NCBI RefSeq assembly: GCF_009725205.1
Contig: NZ_WNZY01000003.1
Location: 186,001-250,000 of the forward strand
Source of the DNA: Paenibacillus timonensis
GTDB taxonomy: Bacteria > Bacillota > Bacilli > Paenibacillales > Paenibacillaceae
DNA: 64,000 nucleotides
Direction: 5' to 3'
The notes beneath the pieces are model-generated. The model worked only from the letters and a program-made list of their open reading frames with translations. It searched no databases and had not been told where the DNA came from. A program made the translations under genes and the position numbers. Positions 7,436 to 14,907 of the stretch are shown here, one piece after another; within the stretch, counting starts at the first letter, position 1, and each line of letters begins with the position of its first letter.

Positions 7436-8733
7436 ACAGTTGACTCCCTTTCATCTACTTTCAAATTATTCTGTTCTGGGGGTTGCTGGGGTTGTGCTCT
7501 TTTTGCAATTAATTCTGATTTTCTTATAGTAATCGTATCTATTGCAGATTTGGGCAGATAATGCTTTACCAAGTTACTGATATCTCCAAAATGGTTCCCA
7601 ATCAACAAAGATATTTGAGCATCTCGTCCGACTCTTTCAACAAACTTAGGAATTCTGCCTCCTGCGGTATCAAATGAGATAATAACTAAGTGGGTAGATG
7701 GAATAGTGAGCATATCTGCGATAACTCGATTAATATGATCATCACCAAACCCATACCCATATGTAACAATTGCTGAATTGGGACGACACAGAGCAGCTGA
7801 GAAGTCCCTGAATAACTCAGCATAGGGATATTGAAGGGTTTCAACGTCTTTAGCTGGGTTTGGATATATCATTACTTTGTTAACAGGATCGTCAACATTA
7901 TAAAAGTACTTGGAGGGAGCCCCAAAAGGTACAGGCCATTTTCTAAGCACTTTATCAGCATAGTGCCAATCGAGCGAACCGTGTAGTTTGGCCAATTTCA
8001 CAACGCCTTCAAGATATCGAGGTTCCCCTCTTATACCTGGTGGATTATAGTGCATGTCTATGTCAATTCGCGAAGAGCGAAATATCGGTGTAAGTGTTCC
8101 TACAAAACGGTCTATGACTCGTAAACCAATTAAATCGCATGCATACTCAATTAGCCTGTCGTAGTTTGTTGTAAAGATGTTCAAGCGTTCTCTTGTCGCA
8201 GTTCTACTTGCAAAACTCATCAAAAATGAGATTAGCACACTTTGAGCTATTTCCCCGTCAGGTGAGCCTTCTTTTATTTTTTCGTCAATACCTTGTTCTG
8301 TTTCTAATAAGCTTGTAATAAAGTCATTTAGTATCCTTGATAACGCTTGCTTCCAATTAGGCAATTCAGGGTCCTGAATTATTGCTAGCCCTTCCATTAA
8401 TGCTAATGCAGCTCGGATTTGATCTTCAATGTTTGCTGACCCTCGCCCACAGGCAGTAGCCGACTTTTCTGCATAAGCATTTAACTGCTCTTCGTACTTA
8501 CAACCGAACGAATCGATTCTCCCCATACCAGTCGCAGAAGATTTAGTTAAATAACCAATTGAAGAAGTAAATCCGCTCCCCAGTAACAATGAGAGATGTT
8601 CGCTTTGAAATAATGCAGATAACCAAGGCTCAATTTGGGAGCGAGCCTCTTTTATCTCTTCTTTCGACAAACTCTGTCCGAATTCCATGTACTCTGAACC
8701 AGTGCGGTATATATTAGATGCCCAATCAGCCAT
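7432..8733 (-). CDS. SIR2-like NADase, defence effector
   Basis: A 433-residue SIR2-domain protein. It shows the glycine-rich NAD pocket LLLGSGFTSSIG (49-60), FTTNYD (187-192, with the catalytic-type Asn190), KLHGSLDW (249-256, with His251) and GYGFGDDHINR (326-336). These match bacterial SIR2 NADases that kill infected cells by consuming NAD+, not the zinc-binding sirtuin deacetylases. I chose ATG 8733, which follows AGGGGGAATCAAT; the frame is open for 36 further codons upstream without a good start. It is the first gene of the cassette, with its 3' end overlapping the HerA-like gene by 4 bases. Confidence 0.9.
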   Translation of the reverse strand: MADWASNIYRTGSEYMEFGQSLSKEEIKEARSQIEPWLSALFQSEHLSLLLGSGFTSSIGYLTKSSATGMGRIDSFGCKYEEQLNAYAEKSATACGRGSANIEDQIRAALALMEGLAIIQDPELPNWKQALSRILNDFITSLLETEQGIDEKIKEGSPDGEIAQSVLISFLMSFASRTATRERLNIFTTNYDRLIEYACDLIGLRVIDRFVGTLTPIFRSSRIDIDMHYNPPGIRGEPRYLEGVVKLAKLHGSLDWHYADKVLRKWPVPFGAPSKYFYNVDDPVNKVMIYPNPAKDVETLQYPYAELFRDFSAALCRPNSAIVTYGYGFGDDHINRVIADMLTIPSTHLVIISFDTAGGRIPKFVERVGRDAQISLLIGNHFGDISNLVKHYLPKSAIDTITIRKSELIAKRAQPQQPPEQNNLKVDERESTV

Positions 8734-8968
8734 ATTGATTCCCCCTATATTATTAGGTCCATCAAACACTAGATAAGTTAGTATCACATTTCGACTAATC
8801 GCGACTATTCTCCTGCTTTTTGGAAAAAGAAAAAGCCTCATAGAGGCTAGAAGTCCTATAAGAGCTATATCATTTCTTATTAAAGATACTAGCTATGTGA
8901 TTAGATATGTGAGATATCCCCGCGCCACCTGAATGTCCTTGTAGGAAACATTCATCATCTCGGCTTGC

Positions 8969-9286
8969 TTATATGTCTGGTCGCTCCTGGAGGAGCGTCA
9001 TTAGCTTATATAGCAATCCAATGGGGCTATGGTTAAGTAAGTCTGTATTAAGTACAATGTAGGCATTTCTTGGTTCAGACTTCGTTATGGCACCAAATTT
9101 AATAAGATTCTTGAAGCGTTTGGCCACAGCGGTCTGTGAAACGCCTAAAATTTTGGCAATTTCGGTTTGTGAAATTCGGCTTACACCATCCGAATCCTTG
9201 TTAGATGACAATATGTTAATAACGGAGATATAAGCATCTAGTAGATATTGAGCATTTTCCTTTTGCTTTTCTGGGCTTGCCAACAC
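8969..9286 (-). CDS. Winged-helix transcriptional regulator (MarR/Crp-like HTH)
   Basis: A 105-residue protein with a clear helix-turn-helix: SQTEIAKILGVSQTAVAKRFKNLIKFG (about 43-69), followed by a short wing region. The N-terminal helix may be a dimerisation segment. No ligand domain is present. It lies between the SIR2 cassette and the lipoprotein genes on the same strand and ends about 235 bases before the SIR2 start, so it is a candidate regulator of the defence cassette. That role is inferred from position only. Confidence 0.65.
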   Translation of the reverse strand: MLASPEKQKENAQYLLDAYISVINILSSNKDSDGVSRISQTEIAKILGVSQTAVAKRFKNLIKFGAITKSEPRNAYIVLNTDLLNHSPIGLLYKLMTLLQERPDI

Positions 9287-9373
9287 TGAAAATCACATCC
9301 TTACGAAGATAATTCTCTAAGGGCTCGAACTTTTTCCATTATTCGACAAAGAGAGGCGGATAACCTGCTTCTG

Positions 9374-9404
9374 GGCAAAAGAAAAAGCGCCGCGTGGACG
9401 CTGT
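9374..9404 (-). terminator. Terminator after the lipoprotein pair
   Basis: On the minus strand AGCG-tccacgcgg-CGCT is followed by TTTTCTTTT. It lies just downstream of the 9429-10934 gene. Confidence 0.6.
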
Positions 9405-9428
9405 CACTGTTAAGTCATGATGTTCACA

Positions 9429-10934
9429 CTACTTCGCAGTATTCGATCTTTCCAATACATACTTATGCTGGCTATCTGTAAAGCCGAGTGTGCCTGTTTC
9501 ATACGGCACGAGATACGTCGTCCTTTCATCACTACCTATTTTCAATAGAACTCGATCAAGTTTTGACTGGAACTCGTACTGAAAAGGAGTAGCTTCTTCC
9601 TTTCCATCAATGAAATAAGTAATAGTGCCGCTGGATTGATCAGTGAAGGAGAGATTAATAATCAGTTCATCCGATCCAGGCGTTTTCCACGTACCTTCAT
9701 ATGCAATCACAGGATTGTCAGTTTTGATTTCACCAACCGAGCCAGATACATTATTGTTTTCAACGTCAGATTCTTCACTTGGTCCATCTTTATACGCCTT
9801 GATTCCCCTTTTCGTTACAACAATCATGCCCTCATTCACGAGGATAGGGAAATATTCAATGAAATCATTCTCCTTGTACTGCCATAACTCATTGCCTGTA
9901 TCGACATTCAAGGCTAGGAGCGTGGAGTATCCCGCCATCCCATTCTTTTGTTGATCGTCCCACATCGCATAATATACTTGATTGTCGGCAACCGCGGGCT
10001 TGGTGATCGCAGCTCCATACATATTGGTGAACGAGGGATTGCCAATATTCTTACTCCATAGTTCCTTGCCATTCGAGGCATCCAGCATCACCGTTATGCC
10101 ATTCTTAACTTCTGTTAATAGCACCTTATTATCAAGCAGGGTAATCAGCGGCCTATTTATCATATCTAAACCATCGTTCTCATAGCTCCAATTGGCTTGC
10201 TTGCTTTTCAAATCATAGGCAGTTACTCCGCCACCTAGATCGGCAACCACCAGAAGCTTATTGCTGACAGCTACACTGCTTACAGGTGATCCATGTTCGA
10301 AGGTATCCAGTTCTTTGCCTGACTTCTCATTTAGGATGTGTACGCCGCCCTCAAATGGAAGATACAGCTTGTTTCCCGCAACATAAGGAGAAATCTTAAT
10401 TGATACGCTATCCCCATAGCTCCAGTTTTCCCCACCTGTCTTTACATCCAGTGCCTTCAGGGTTACTCGACCATCCTCAAGCTGTTCAGGAATGAATACA
10501 TGATTGGATGACGCGGCGGATTCTGCTGGTCTTGCTTCGGAAGGAACTTCCTTCTTATATAGATGCTCCCACAGCAGTTCTCCTGAATCAGCATTCAAGG
10601 CATGAACCCCGACGTTATCAATAAAGCTGACCGTACCATCGGATGCAGTGGGACGCGATATCATGCCATCCACATCATGCGTCCATAGCTCCTTTCCCGT
10701 CTTTGAATCAATAGCGTAGAGATATCGCAAATCAGCGATATACATAGCTTTCTCCGACACTGTAGGTTCCATCGGTGGAGTCTGAAACTGATCCTTATTA
10801 CTCCATGCTACACTTTCAATGCCTTCAATTGCCTTGCTCTGATATACATTTGATGATTCAGTGTTATTGCCACATCCAGCGATTATTAAGCCAAGTGAAA
10901 TGGCCGCGATTAATCCAAATCTCTTTCCAAACAA
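9429..10934 (-). CDS. PQQ-like beta-propeller lipoprotein
   Basis: A 501-residue protein with a lipoprotein signal (basic start, hydrophobic stretch, LIIAGC with Cys21). It has repeated beta-propeller blades ending in Trp-containing motifs such as GKELWTH, GELLWEH, GGENWSY, QANWSY, GKELWSK and GNELWQY. These are PQQ-like/BamB-type repeats, probably a structural propeller rather than a PQQ enzyme. A separate C-terminal beta domain (about 405-501) ends the protein. It is expected on the outer face of the membrane. It is paired with a second lipoprotein gene 18 bases upstream. Function is unknown; it is element cargo that could alter the host surface or sense an envelope signal. Confidence 0.8.
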   Translation of the reverse strand: MFGKRFGLIAAISLGLIIAGCGNNTESSNVYQSKAIEGIESVAWSNKDQFQTPPMEPTVSEKAMYIADLRYLYAIDSKTGKELWTHDVDGMISRPTASDGTVSFIDNVGVHALNADSGELLWEHLYKKEVPSEARPAESAASSNHVFIPEQLEDGRVTLKALDVKTGGENWSYGDSVSIKISPYVAGNKLYLPFEGGVHILNEKSGKELDTFEHGSPVSSVAVSNKLLVVADLGGGVTAYDLKSKQANWSYENDGLDMINRPLITLLDNKVLLTEVKNGITVMLDASNGKELWSKNIGNPSFTNMYGAAITKPAVADNQVYYAMWDDQQKNGMAGYSTLLALNVDTGNELWQYKENDFIEYFPILVNEGMIVVTKRGIKAYKDGPSEESDVENNNVSGSVGEIKTDNPVIAYEGTWKTPGSDELIINLSFTDQSSGTITYFIDGKEEATPFQYEFQSKLDRVLLKIGSDERTTYLVPYETGTLGFTDSQHKYVLERSNTAK

Positions 10935-10952
10935 AGTGTATCCCCCCGCGAT

Positions 10953-11327
10953 CTATTTGCGTTCTGTTCGTTCTTCATCGAAGAACAGCTTATTGCGTAC
11001 AGTCCAATCAGTGCCATTATATTGCAACTCATATTGAAAGCTTTTAGTATAGTCCCAAGTCTTCTTCATGCCGTCATGTTTCCATGTGAATTCCATACTT
11101 CCGTCGAGAAACATCCTGCCGTCCGTTGCTCCTTCTTTGACGGAAGAAAAATGAACTTTCACAGTCTCAGCTACTTCTGGGCCGTATTGATCACCGATGC
11201 TTTCCTTTACCAACTGCGTGACCTTGGCTTTAGCCCCGCCGTTACTATTGTCCGTTGCATCAGCGCCGCATCCAACAAGCATAAGCAGTGAGAGTAATAT
11301 CGCCGCGGCCAATCCCATCTTTCTCAT
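10953..11327 (-). CDS. Small secreted lipoprotein, hypothetical
   Basis: A 124-residue protein with a lipoprotein signal (LMLVGC, Cys20), a short Asn/Gly linker, then one soluble domain rich in Lys and aromatic residues. I recognise no family. It is the promoter-proximal partner of the propeller lipoprotein, 18 bases away, so the two are probably translated together and may form a complex on the outer membrane face. Confidence 0.75.
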   Translation of the reverse strand: MRKMGLAAAILLSLLMLVGCGADATDNSNGGAKAKVTQLVKESIGDQYGPEVAETVKVHFSSVKEGATDGRMFLDGSMEFTWKHDGMKKTWDYTKSFQYELQYNGTDWTVRNKLFFDEERTERK

Positions 11328-11499
11328 GCAAGCTCTCCTTTGCGAAATAATTTACTTATACAGATCGGGAAGTTATAAAAAATTGGCAAGGTAATTATGT
11401 ATAGTAGAATGTCGCCAAAAAACGTAACTCGCCCACCCGTTCCCTACAGAACGCCCTCCTCCCTTCGATAGTCCAAATTTCCTAGCATTCATGTTCCAA

Positions 11500-11551
11500 T
11501 TATAACATGCAGTATAATGGTTAGTTAAGCTCATATCCTGCATTATAATGT
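11500..11551. promoter_or_regulatory. Promoter/operator region of the XRE regulator
   Basis: Two related 14-base sites read on the minus strand as CATTATACTGCATG and CATTATAATGCAGG. Each overlaps a plus-strand TATAAT (11513-11518 and 11544-11549). The -35 elements are weak. The arrangement suggests a promoter repressed by the XRE protein encoded immediately downstream. Confidence 0.4.
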
Positions 11552-11601
11552 TTCGACTAGCATTCGCGCATCCTCTACTGTTTTTGGTAAGAGGTGATAG
11601 C

Positions 11602-11952
11602 ATGGCTAGGAAATCAAGGGATGTTCAAAAGATCAAGATAGCTGTTGGTCAACGGTTACAAGGTTTTCGCAATACTCAAGGCAGAACCCAAGAGGACGTT
11701 GCGCACGAGGCCGATGTCCATCCCAGTTACGTGACGAAGCTGGAAAATGGCTCTGCCAATTTCACTATAGAGTCACTGGATAACATTCTGAATGCTTTAG
11801 ATGTTTCTTACGGCGAGTTGTTCCACAACATTGATGAATCCAAGCACAGAATTGATAATACCGTGTTGATTCAAATCATTAAGTTACTGGAAGGCAGAAG
11901 CATCGAAGATCAGCGGAAGGCGCTGCAACTTTTAAAAGCGCTGTACAGCTAA
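11602..11952 (+). CDS. XRE-family regulator (SinR-like HTH)
   Basis: A 116-residue repressor-type protein. Residues 12-68 form an XRE helix-turn-helix (GQRLQGFRNTQGRTQEDVAH, then HPSYVTKLENG), and a C-terminal helical segment could dimerise. I chose the ATG at 11602, preceded by AGAGGTGATAGC; the frame is open upstream without a ribosome site. It is the first gene of a rightward run and has its own terminator, with the sda-like gene next. It is probably the element's maintenance repressor, but that is inference. Confidence 0.75.
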   Translation: MARKSRDVQKIKIAVGQRLQGFRNTQGRTQEDVAHEADVHPSYVTKLENGSANFTIESLDNILNALDVSYGELFHNIDESKHRIDNTVLIQIIKLLEGRSIEDQRKALQLLKALYS

Positions 11953-11963
11953 CCGTGTAGAAC

Positions 11964-12018
11964 CAACACTGGGCTCTGTGGCTGCTCCCTAATGGGGGAA
12001 GGCTACAGAGCCTTTTTT
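11964..12018 (+). terminator. Terminator after the XRE gene
   Basis: A stem pairs GGCTCTGT(GG) with (GGCT)ACAGAGCC around TGCTCCCTAATGGGGGAA, followed by TTTTTT. It ends the XRE transcript before the sda-like gene. Confidence 0.85.
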
Positions 12019-12076
12019 CGTTTACAGAGATAACCAGGGCTGTGAGAGGACGCCCATATTGGAGGGGGTGAAGGGA

Positions 12077-12211
12077 ATGGCAAACGGCTTAAGGGAACTG
12101 ACCGATCAAGAGTTACTCAATGTTTTGGAGGCAGCAAGAGAATTGGAATTAGATGAGGCATTCATCGCATTAGTTGAAGACGAGTTGAAGCGCCGCGGCA
12201 TCCAACACTAA
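12077..12211 (+). CDS. sda: Sda-like sporulation kinase inhibitor (44 aa)
   Basis: A 44-residue protein too short for routine calling. It aligns with B. subtilis Sda (46 residues) across nearly its full length: LTDQELL then ELDEAFIALVEDELKRR and a final His, versus LSDELL and NLNRDFIELIENEIKRR in Sda. Sda is a helical hairpin that binds the dimerisation domain of KinA/KinB and blocks autophosphorylation, lowering phosphate flow to Spo0A. The hydrophobic Leu/Phe face used for kinase binding is kept. A very strong site (GGAGGGGGTGAAGGGA) precedes the ATG. It sits on an element inserted in spo0A itself. Family call firm; activity inferred. Confidence 0.85.
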   Translation: MANGLRELTDQELLNVLEAARELELDEAFIALVEDELKRRGIQH

Positions 12212-12232
12212 TCTATGAAAGGAATGATGCAA

Positions 12233-12622
12233 TTGAGCAAACAGTTATTGGTCACGAAGGCCACAGGCAATACGCAGTATCAGCTTTACCGCGTCGATAT
12301 CCTCTATCCTGCTACTTACAACGACTACAGAGGCACGGTGAACGAGCAGAACGTGAAGATCACGGCGTACGGCATTGTAGCGATCTTGTTCATAAACCTG
12401 GAAACTGTACATTATGACAGCGGAATATTGTCCCCGCACGGCTATCAGGTGAACTGGCTATTCCAGCACCTGCACAGGCAAGGGTTGAATGATCTTGATG
12501 AGATTCGGAAGGTGATATGGAAAGAACATGAGAGCTGGTGTTGGAACCAGTACGGTGACCCAGGATTCAGTAAGATCGCCAATCAAAAGCTACGAAGGAA
12601 ATTGAAAAAACAGCTCCACTAA
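12233..12622 (+). CDS. Hypothetical element protein
   Basis: A roughly 129-residue soluble protein, mixed alpha/beta in the first half and with a strongly basic C-terminus. No family is recognised. The start is uncertain: I prefer TTG 12233, nine bases after AAAGGA, over ATGs at 12215-12227, which lie too close to that site. It begins 22 bases after the sda-like gene and is probably cotranscribed with it. A terminator follows. Confidence 0.6.
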   Translation: MSKQLLVTKATGNTQYQLYRVDILYPATYNDYRGTVNEQNVKITAYGIVAILFINLETVHYDSGILSPHGYQVNWLFQHLHRQGLNDLDEIRKVIWKEHESWCWNQYGDPGFSKIANQKLRRKLKKQLH

Positions 12623-12623
12623 A

Positions 12624-12676
12624 GGGCTTCTGCTTAATACCTAGTAACAGGTATTGGTAGGAGTCCTTTTTGTTTT
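12624..12676 (+). terminator. Terminator after the sda-like operon
   Basis: AAGGGCTTC...AATACCT-agtaac-AGGTATT...GGAGTCCTT forms a stem, followed by TTTTGTTTTG. Confidence 0.75.
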
Positions 12677-12732
12677 GAACAGAGAACCAAATATAGGCCG
12701 TCGTGAGATTCAGGCCAGCGGGAGGGATTAAC

Positions 12733-12951
12733 ATGGAGGAATTTCGTAAGAAGCTGAATGAGGCATCAGTGGCGCTGATTCAATTGAGTGCTGAGTTTCA
12801 GCGTATCGAGGCAAAGCATTCCGATCTTTTATCCGAAGGATATCCATTCAGCGTGTGTCTGCTAGAAGTCGTAAATGGAATGCTGCAATGGCGGGACACG
12901 ATCAACCATATGGAGGTGATCGAACGTGATGGAGAAAAGACAGATATCTGA
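12733..12951 (+). CDS. Small helical hypothetical protein
   Basis: A 72-residue, charged, mostly helical protein. I chose the ATG at 12733, which follows GGAGGGATTAAC. No family is recognised. It overlaps the next gene by 26 bases, implying coupled translation of a three-gene set (12733-13358). Confidence 0.55.
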   Translation: MEEFRKKLNEASVALIQLSAEFQRIEAKHSDLLSEGYPFSVCLLEVVNGMLQWRDTINHMEVIERDGEKTDI

Positions 12952-13147
12952 CGAGATGACGGTTCTCGCGAGTCAACTCGTAGCTCAAAATCAGTTGGTC
13001 ATGGCCGCACGTGTCTTGGGAGTGTACTTTCAGCGCGTATGGAAGACAGATGAGATGACTGCCAATCTCTATGTTCGTGGCTACTTTCGCAAGTATTTCC
13101 CTAAGCAGTTAGAGAAGCATCTACAGCATCAGAATCGAGTCAGTTGA
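12926..13147 (+). CDS. Small basic hypothetical protein
   Basis: A 73-residue basic protein with a C-terminus rich in Arg, Lys and His (YFRKYFPKQLEKHLQHQNR). The start is GTG-ATG after GGAGGTGATCGAAC. No family is recognised. It sits in the middle of a set of three small overlapping or adjacent genes. Confidence 0.55.
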   Translation: MMEKRQISDEMTVLASQLVAQNQLVMAARVLGVYFQRVWKTDEMTANLYVRGYFRKYFPKQLEKHLQHQNRVS

Positions 13148-13163
13148 GGAAGGGTGAACTTCG

Positions 13164-13358
13164 ATGATAAAGCAGTTACGGCAGCGCAAAGAGGCTCTAA
13201 AGAGCGTCAGGAAGCATCTGGATGGAAGGGCATTGCTCAGAACCGATGAGGGAAGGCAGTATATCCGTTGCCTGGCTATGCTCGTTAGTACGGAAATGCA
13301 GATTGAAGAACTTGAAGGCAAAGCAAAACGGCCGCTCTGCGAAAGCGACCGCTCGTAA
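13164..13358 (+). CDS. Small hypothetical protein
   Basis: A 64-residue, highly basic helical protein. A GAGGAAGGGTGAAC site precedes the ATG, 16 bases after the previous stop. No family is recognised, and it could be a nucleic-acid-binding accessory. Confidence 0.5.
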   Translation: MIKQLRQRKEALKSVRKHLDGRALLRTDEGRQYIRCLAMLVSTEMQIEELEGKAKRPLCESDRS

Positions 13359-13401
13359 AACATATTCCAATTCAATCTTAAATCAATATCTATATCAATT
13401 T

Positions 13402-13434
13402 CAAGGAGAAGTGGCTTCGGCTACTTCTCCTATT
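13402..13434 (+). terminator. Strong hairpin before radC
   Basis: AGGAGAAGT-GGCTTCGGC-TACTTCTCCT is a nearly perfect stem with a stable tetraloop, followed by TATTACTATTTC. It probably terminates the small-gene set upstream of radC or acts as an attenuator for it. Confidence 0.6.
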
Positions 13435-13458
13435 ACTATTTCTTGGAGGTAATCCACA

Positions 13459-14058
13459 GTGAACATGTACTCTATTAAAACTGCCTTAGCTGATGCGCTC
13501 TGCGTTAAAGAAGATAGCAATGTCATTCAAGAGCTATTTACTCGCTATGTAACACCATATGAACTGCTTGATGCTAATGAATCTGAACTTATCAATATTC
13601 ATGGTGTTGGCCCCGTAAAGGCTCGTCAAATCGTTTCTACGCTTAAGTTGGCGAGAGCGTTAAATACTCCTCGTGAAGAATCATATGTGATCCGCAAACC
13701 AGAAGATGTGTTTCAGCTAATGCGTTTTGAAATCGGACATAAGATGCATGAGGAGTTCTGGCTTCTACCGCTTTCGACCAAGAACCATGTGATCTGTAAG
13801 CATCGTCTCAGCATTGGAACGCTAAATAGTGCTATTGTGCACCCAAGAGAATGTTATCGTTTCCTAATCCAGAGAGCTGCGGCAAGCTGGATCGCTGTGC
13901 ATTCACATCCAAGCGGCGATGTCACAAGCTCACCCGAGGATATCCAGCTAACTAAGCGATTAGCCGAAGCTGGAGAGCTTCTTGGCATCCAATTACTTGA
14001 CCACGTTATCGTTTCGACCGATAGTTACTGTTCTCTCAAGGAGCAGGGTTTAATGTAA
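13459..14058 (+). CDS. radC: RadC-family JAB-domain protein
   Basis: A 199-residue protein. The N-terminus has a helix-hairpin-helix (INIHGVGPVKARQI, 46-59). The C-terminal JAB/MPN+ domain has Glu99 and the zinc-site motif HSHPSGD (148-154) followed by SSPEDIQLT. RadC proteins are common on mobile elements; their biochemical role remains unclear, with DNA-processing or antirestriction roles suggested. The start is GTG 13459 after TTGGAGGTAATCCACA. It is followed by its own terminator. Sequence and length fit short, mobile-element RadC forms. Confidence 0.9.
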   Translation: MNMYSIKTALADALCVKEDSNVIQELFTRYVTPYELLDANESELINIHGVGPVKARQIVSTLKLARALNTPREESYVIRKPEDVFQLMRFEIGHKMHEEFWLLPLSTKNHVICKHRLSIGTLNSAIVHPRECYRFLIQRAAASWIAVHSHPSGDVTSSPEDIQLTKRLAEAGELLGIQLLDHVIVSTDSYCSLKEQGLM

Positions 14059-14061
14059 TCA

Positions 14062-14100
14062 TCTGTGGGAGTCGGCTTCAATGCTGGCTCCCTTCTATAT
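14062..14100 (+). terminator. radC terminator
   Basis: GGGAGTCGGC-ttcaat-GCTGGCTCCC pairs as a stem and is followed by TTCTATATT. Confidence 0.7.
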
Positions 14101-14213
14101 TAAGGCCTTCGGCTGTGTCGTTGGGCTCGCTTCGCTCGCATGTTCGTGCATATTTCATCAATCGAACTTATTGCATAACTAAATCTAAACCAAATTCGTG
14201 GAGGAATGTTACT

Positions 14214-14366
14214 ATGACTAACGCAGCGGCAATCGGATACGCAATACTGGCAGCAAAGAAGATGGGAATGAGCCATGAGGAACTTAAACGCCTCGAAGCA
14301 ATTATGTACGGCTATCTTGATCTTGTTTCAGAAGAGGAAGCAGAGGAAGTATACCGTAGAAATTAA
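14214..14366 (+). CDS. Small helical hypothetical protein (50 aa)
   Basis: A 50-residue acidic, helical protein (MTNAAAIGYAILAAKKMGMS...). The ATG at 14214 follows GTGGAGGAATGTTACT. No family is recognised. Its upstream DNA contains a GCTCGCTTCGCTCGC palindrome reminiscent of the structured repeats at 16141 and 17226. A terminator follows. Confidence 0.6.
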   Translation: MTNAAAIGYAILAAKKMGMSHEELKRLEAIMYGYLDLVSEEEAEEVYRRN

Positions 14367-14373
14367 CAGTGTA

Positions 14374-14413
14374 ATTGTGGAGAGCCAGTCCAATAGTGAT
14401 TGGCTCTTCTTAT
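14374..14413 (+). terminator. Terminator after the 50-aa gene
   Basis: AGAGCCAgtCCAA-tagtg-ATTGGCTCT forms a stem, followed by TCTTATAAG. Confidence 0.6.
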
Positions 14414-14510
14414 AAGCCCATATTATCGGAATGCTACGATGAAACAGACAGCAGATGTGAGGTTTAAGTTCAATTGGGAGAGAGTCGGCCGCTATTGGTC
14501 GGCCCCTTCC

Positions 14511-14789
14511 TTACCGCTTTAACCAGTCCGAGGATGGGCAGAATCGGTAGTTTGGATTAATCATTCTGTTAACATACATTTCTAACGGCAAATCCGTATA
14601 GTCGGAATCTGTAGCATTTGGTTTCCTGCCCTTAAGCAATAAATGCATCCTACGTCGAAACTGATTGGCTTCCTTCTGCGCTGAACTGGTACTTGGCAGT
14701 GAATCCTCCAAGTCTAAGGCGCGTAGGAAATCGTCATTATATTCATTCACTATCATCGGCTCCTTCTTCTTCGTCTTCATCTGCTCCAA
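14511..14789 (-). CDS. Hypothetical element protein
   Basis: A protein of up to 92 residues with an acidic N-terminal half, a basic middle (FRRRMHLLLKGRK) and an aromatic C-terminus. No family is recognised. The start is unclear: TTG 14789, ATG 14780, ATG 14756 and GTG 14750 are all possible. An AAGGAG lies just before the last two. It overlaps the 37-residue gene upstream, suggesting coupling. Confidence 0.5.
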   Translation of the reverse strand: MEQMKTKKKEPMIVNEYNDDFLRALDLEDSLPSTSSAQKEANQFRRRMHLLLKGRKPNATDSDYTDLPLEMYVNRMINPNYRFCPSSDWLKR

Positions 14790-14856
14790 AGCCGAATATG
14801 AATTCTGGCCAGTAGCTAGACTGGTCTTGCTCGATCACTTCAGTAGTGTGATTCAT
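14743..14856 (-). CDS. Tiny acidic hypothetical protein (37 aa)
   Basis: A 37-residue, very acidic protein (DEDEEEGADDSE at the C-terminus). The ATG at 14856 follows AGGGGGATAACATAC. It overlaps the 5' part of the downstream gene in another frame. Very acidic mini-proteins on phages and elements often mimic DNA or block host proteins, but that is only a suggestion here. Confidence 0.5.
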   Translation of the reverse strand: MNHTTEVIEQDQSSYWPEFIFGFGADEDEEEGADDSE

Positions 14857-14907
14857 GTATGTTATCCCCCTGTATCGATTTGTTGTGTATTCCTCGCCGC
14901 AAACAAG

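Noticed and set aside
8885-8995. A short minus-strand open frame encoding TYKQAEMMNVSYKDIQVARG-like residues after the 8969-9286 regulator gene
   Set aside because: It looks protein-like and HTH-like, but has no start with a ribosome site, and most of it would be a truncated remnant of some 21-33 codons.
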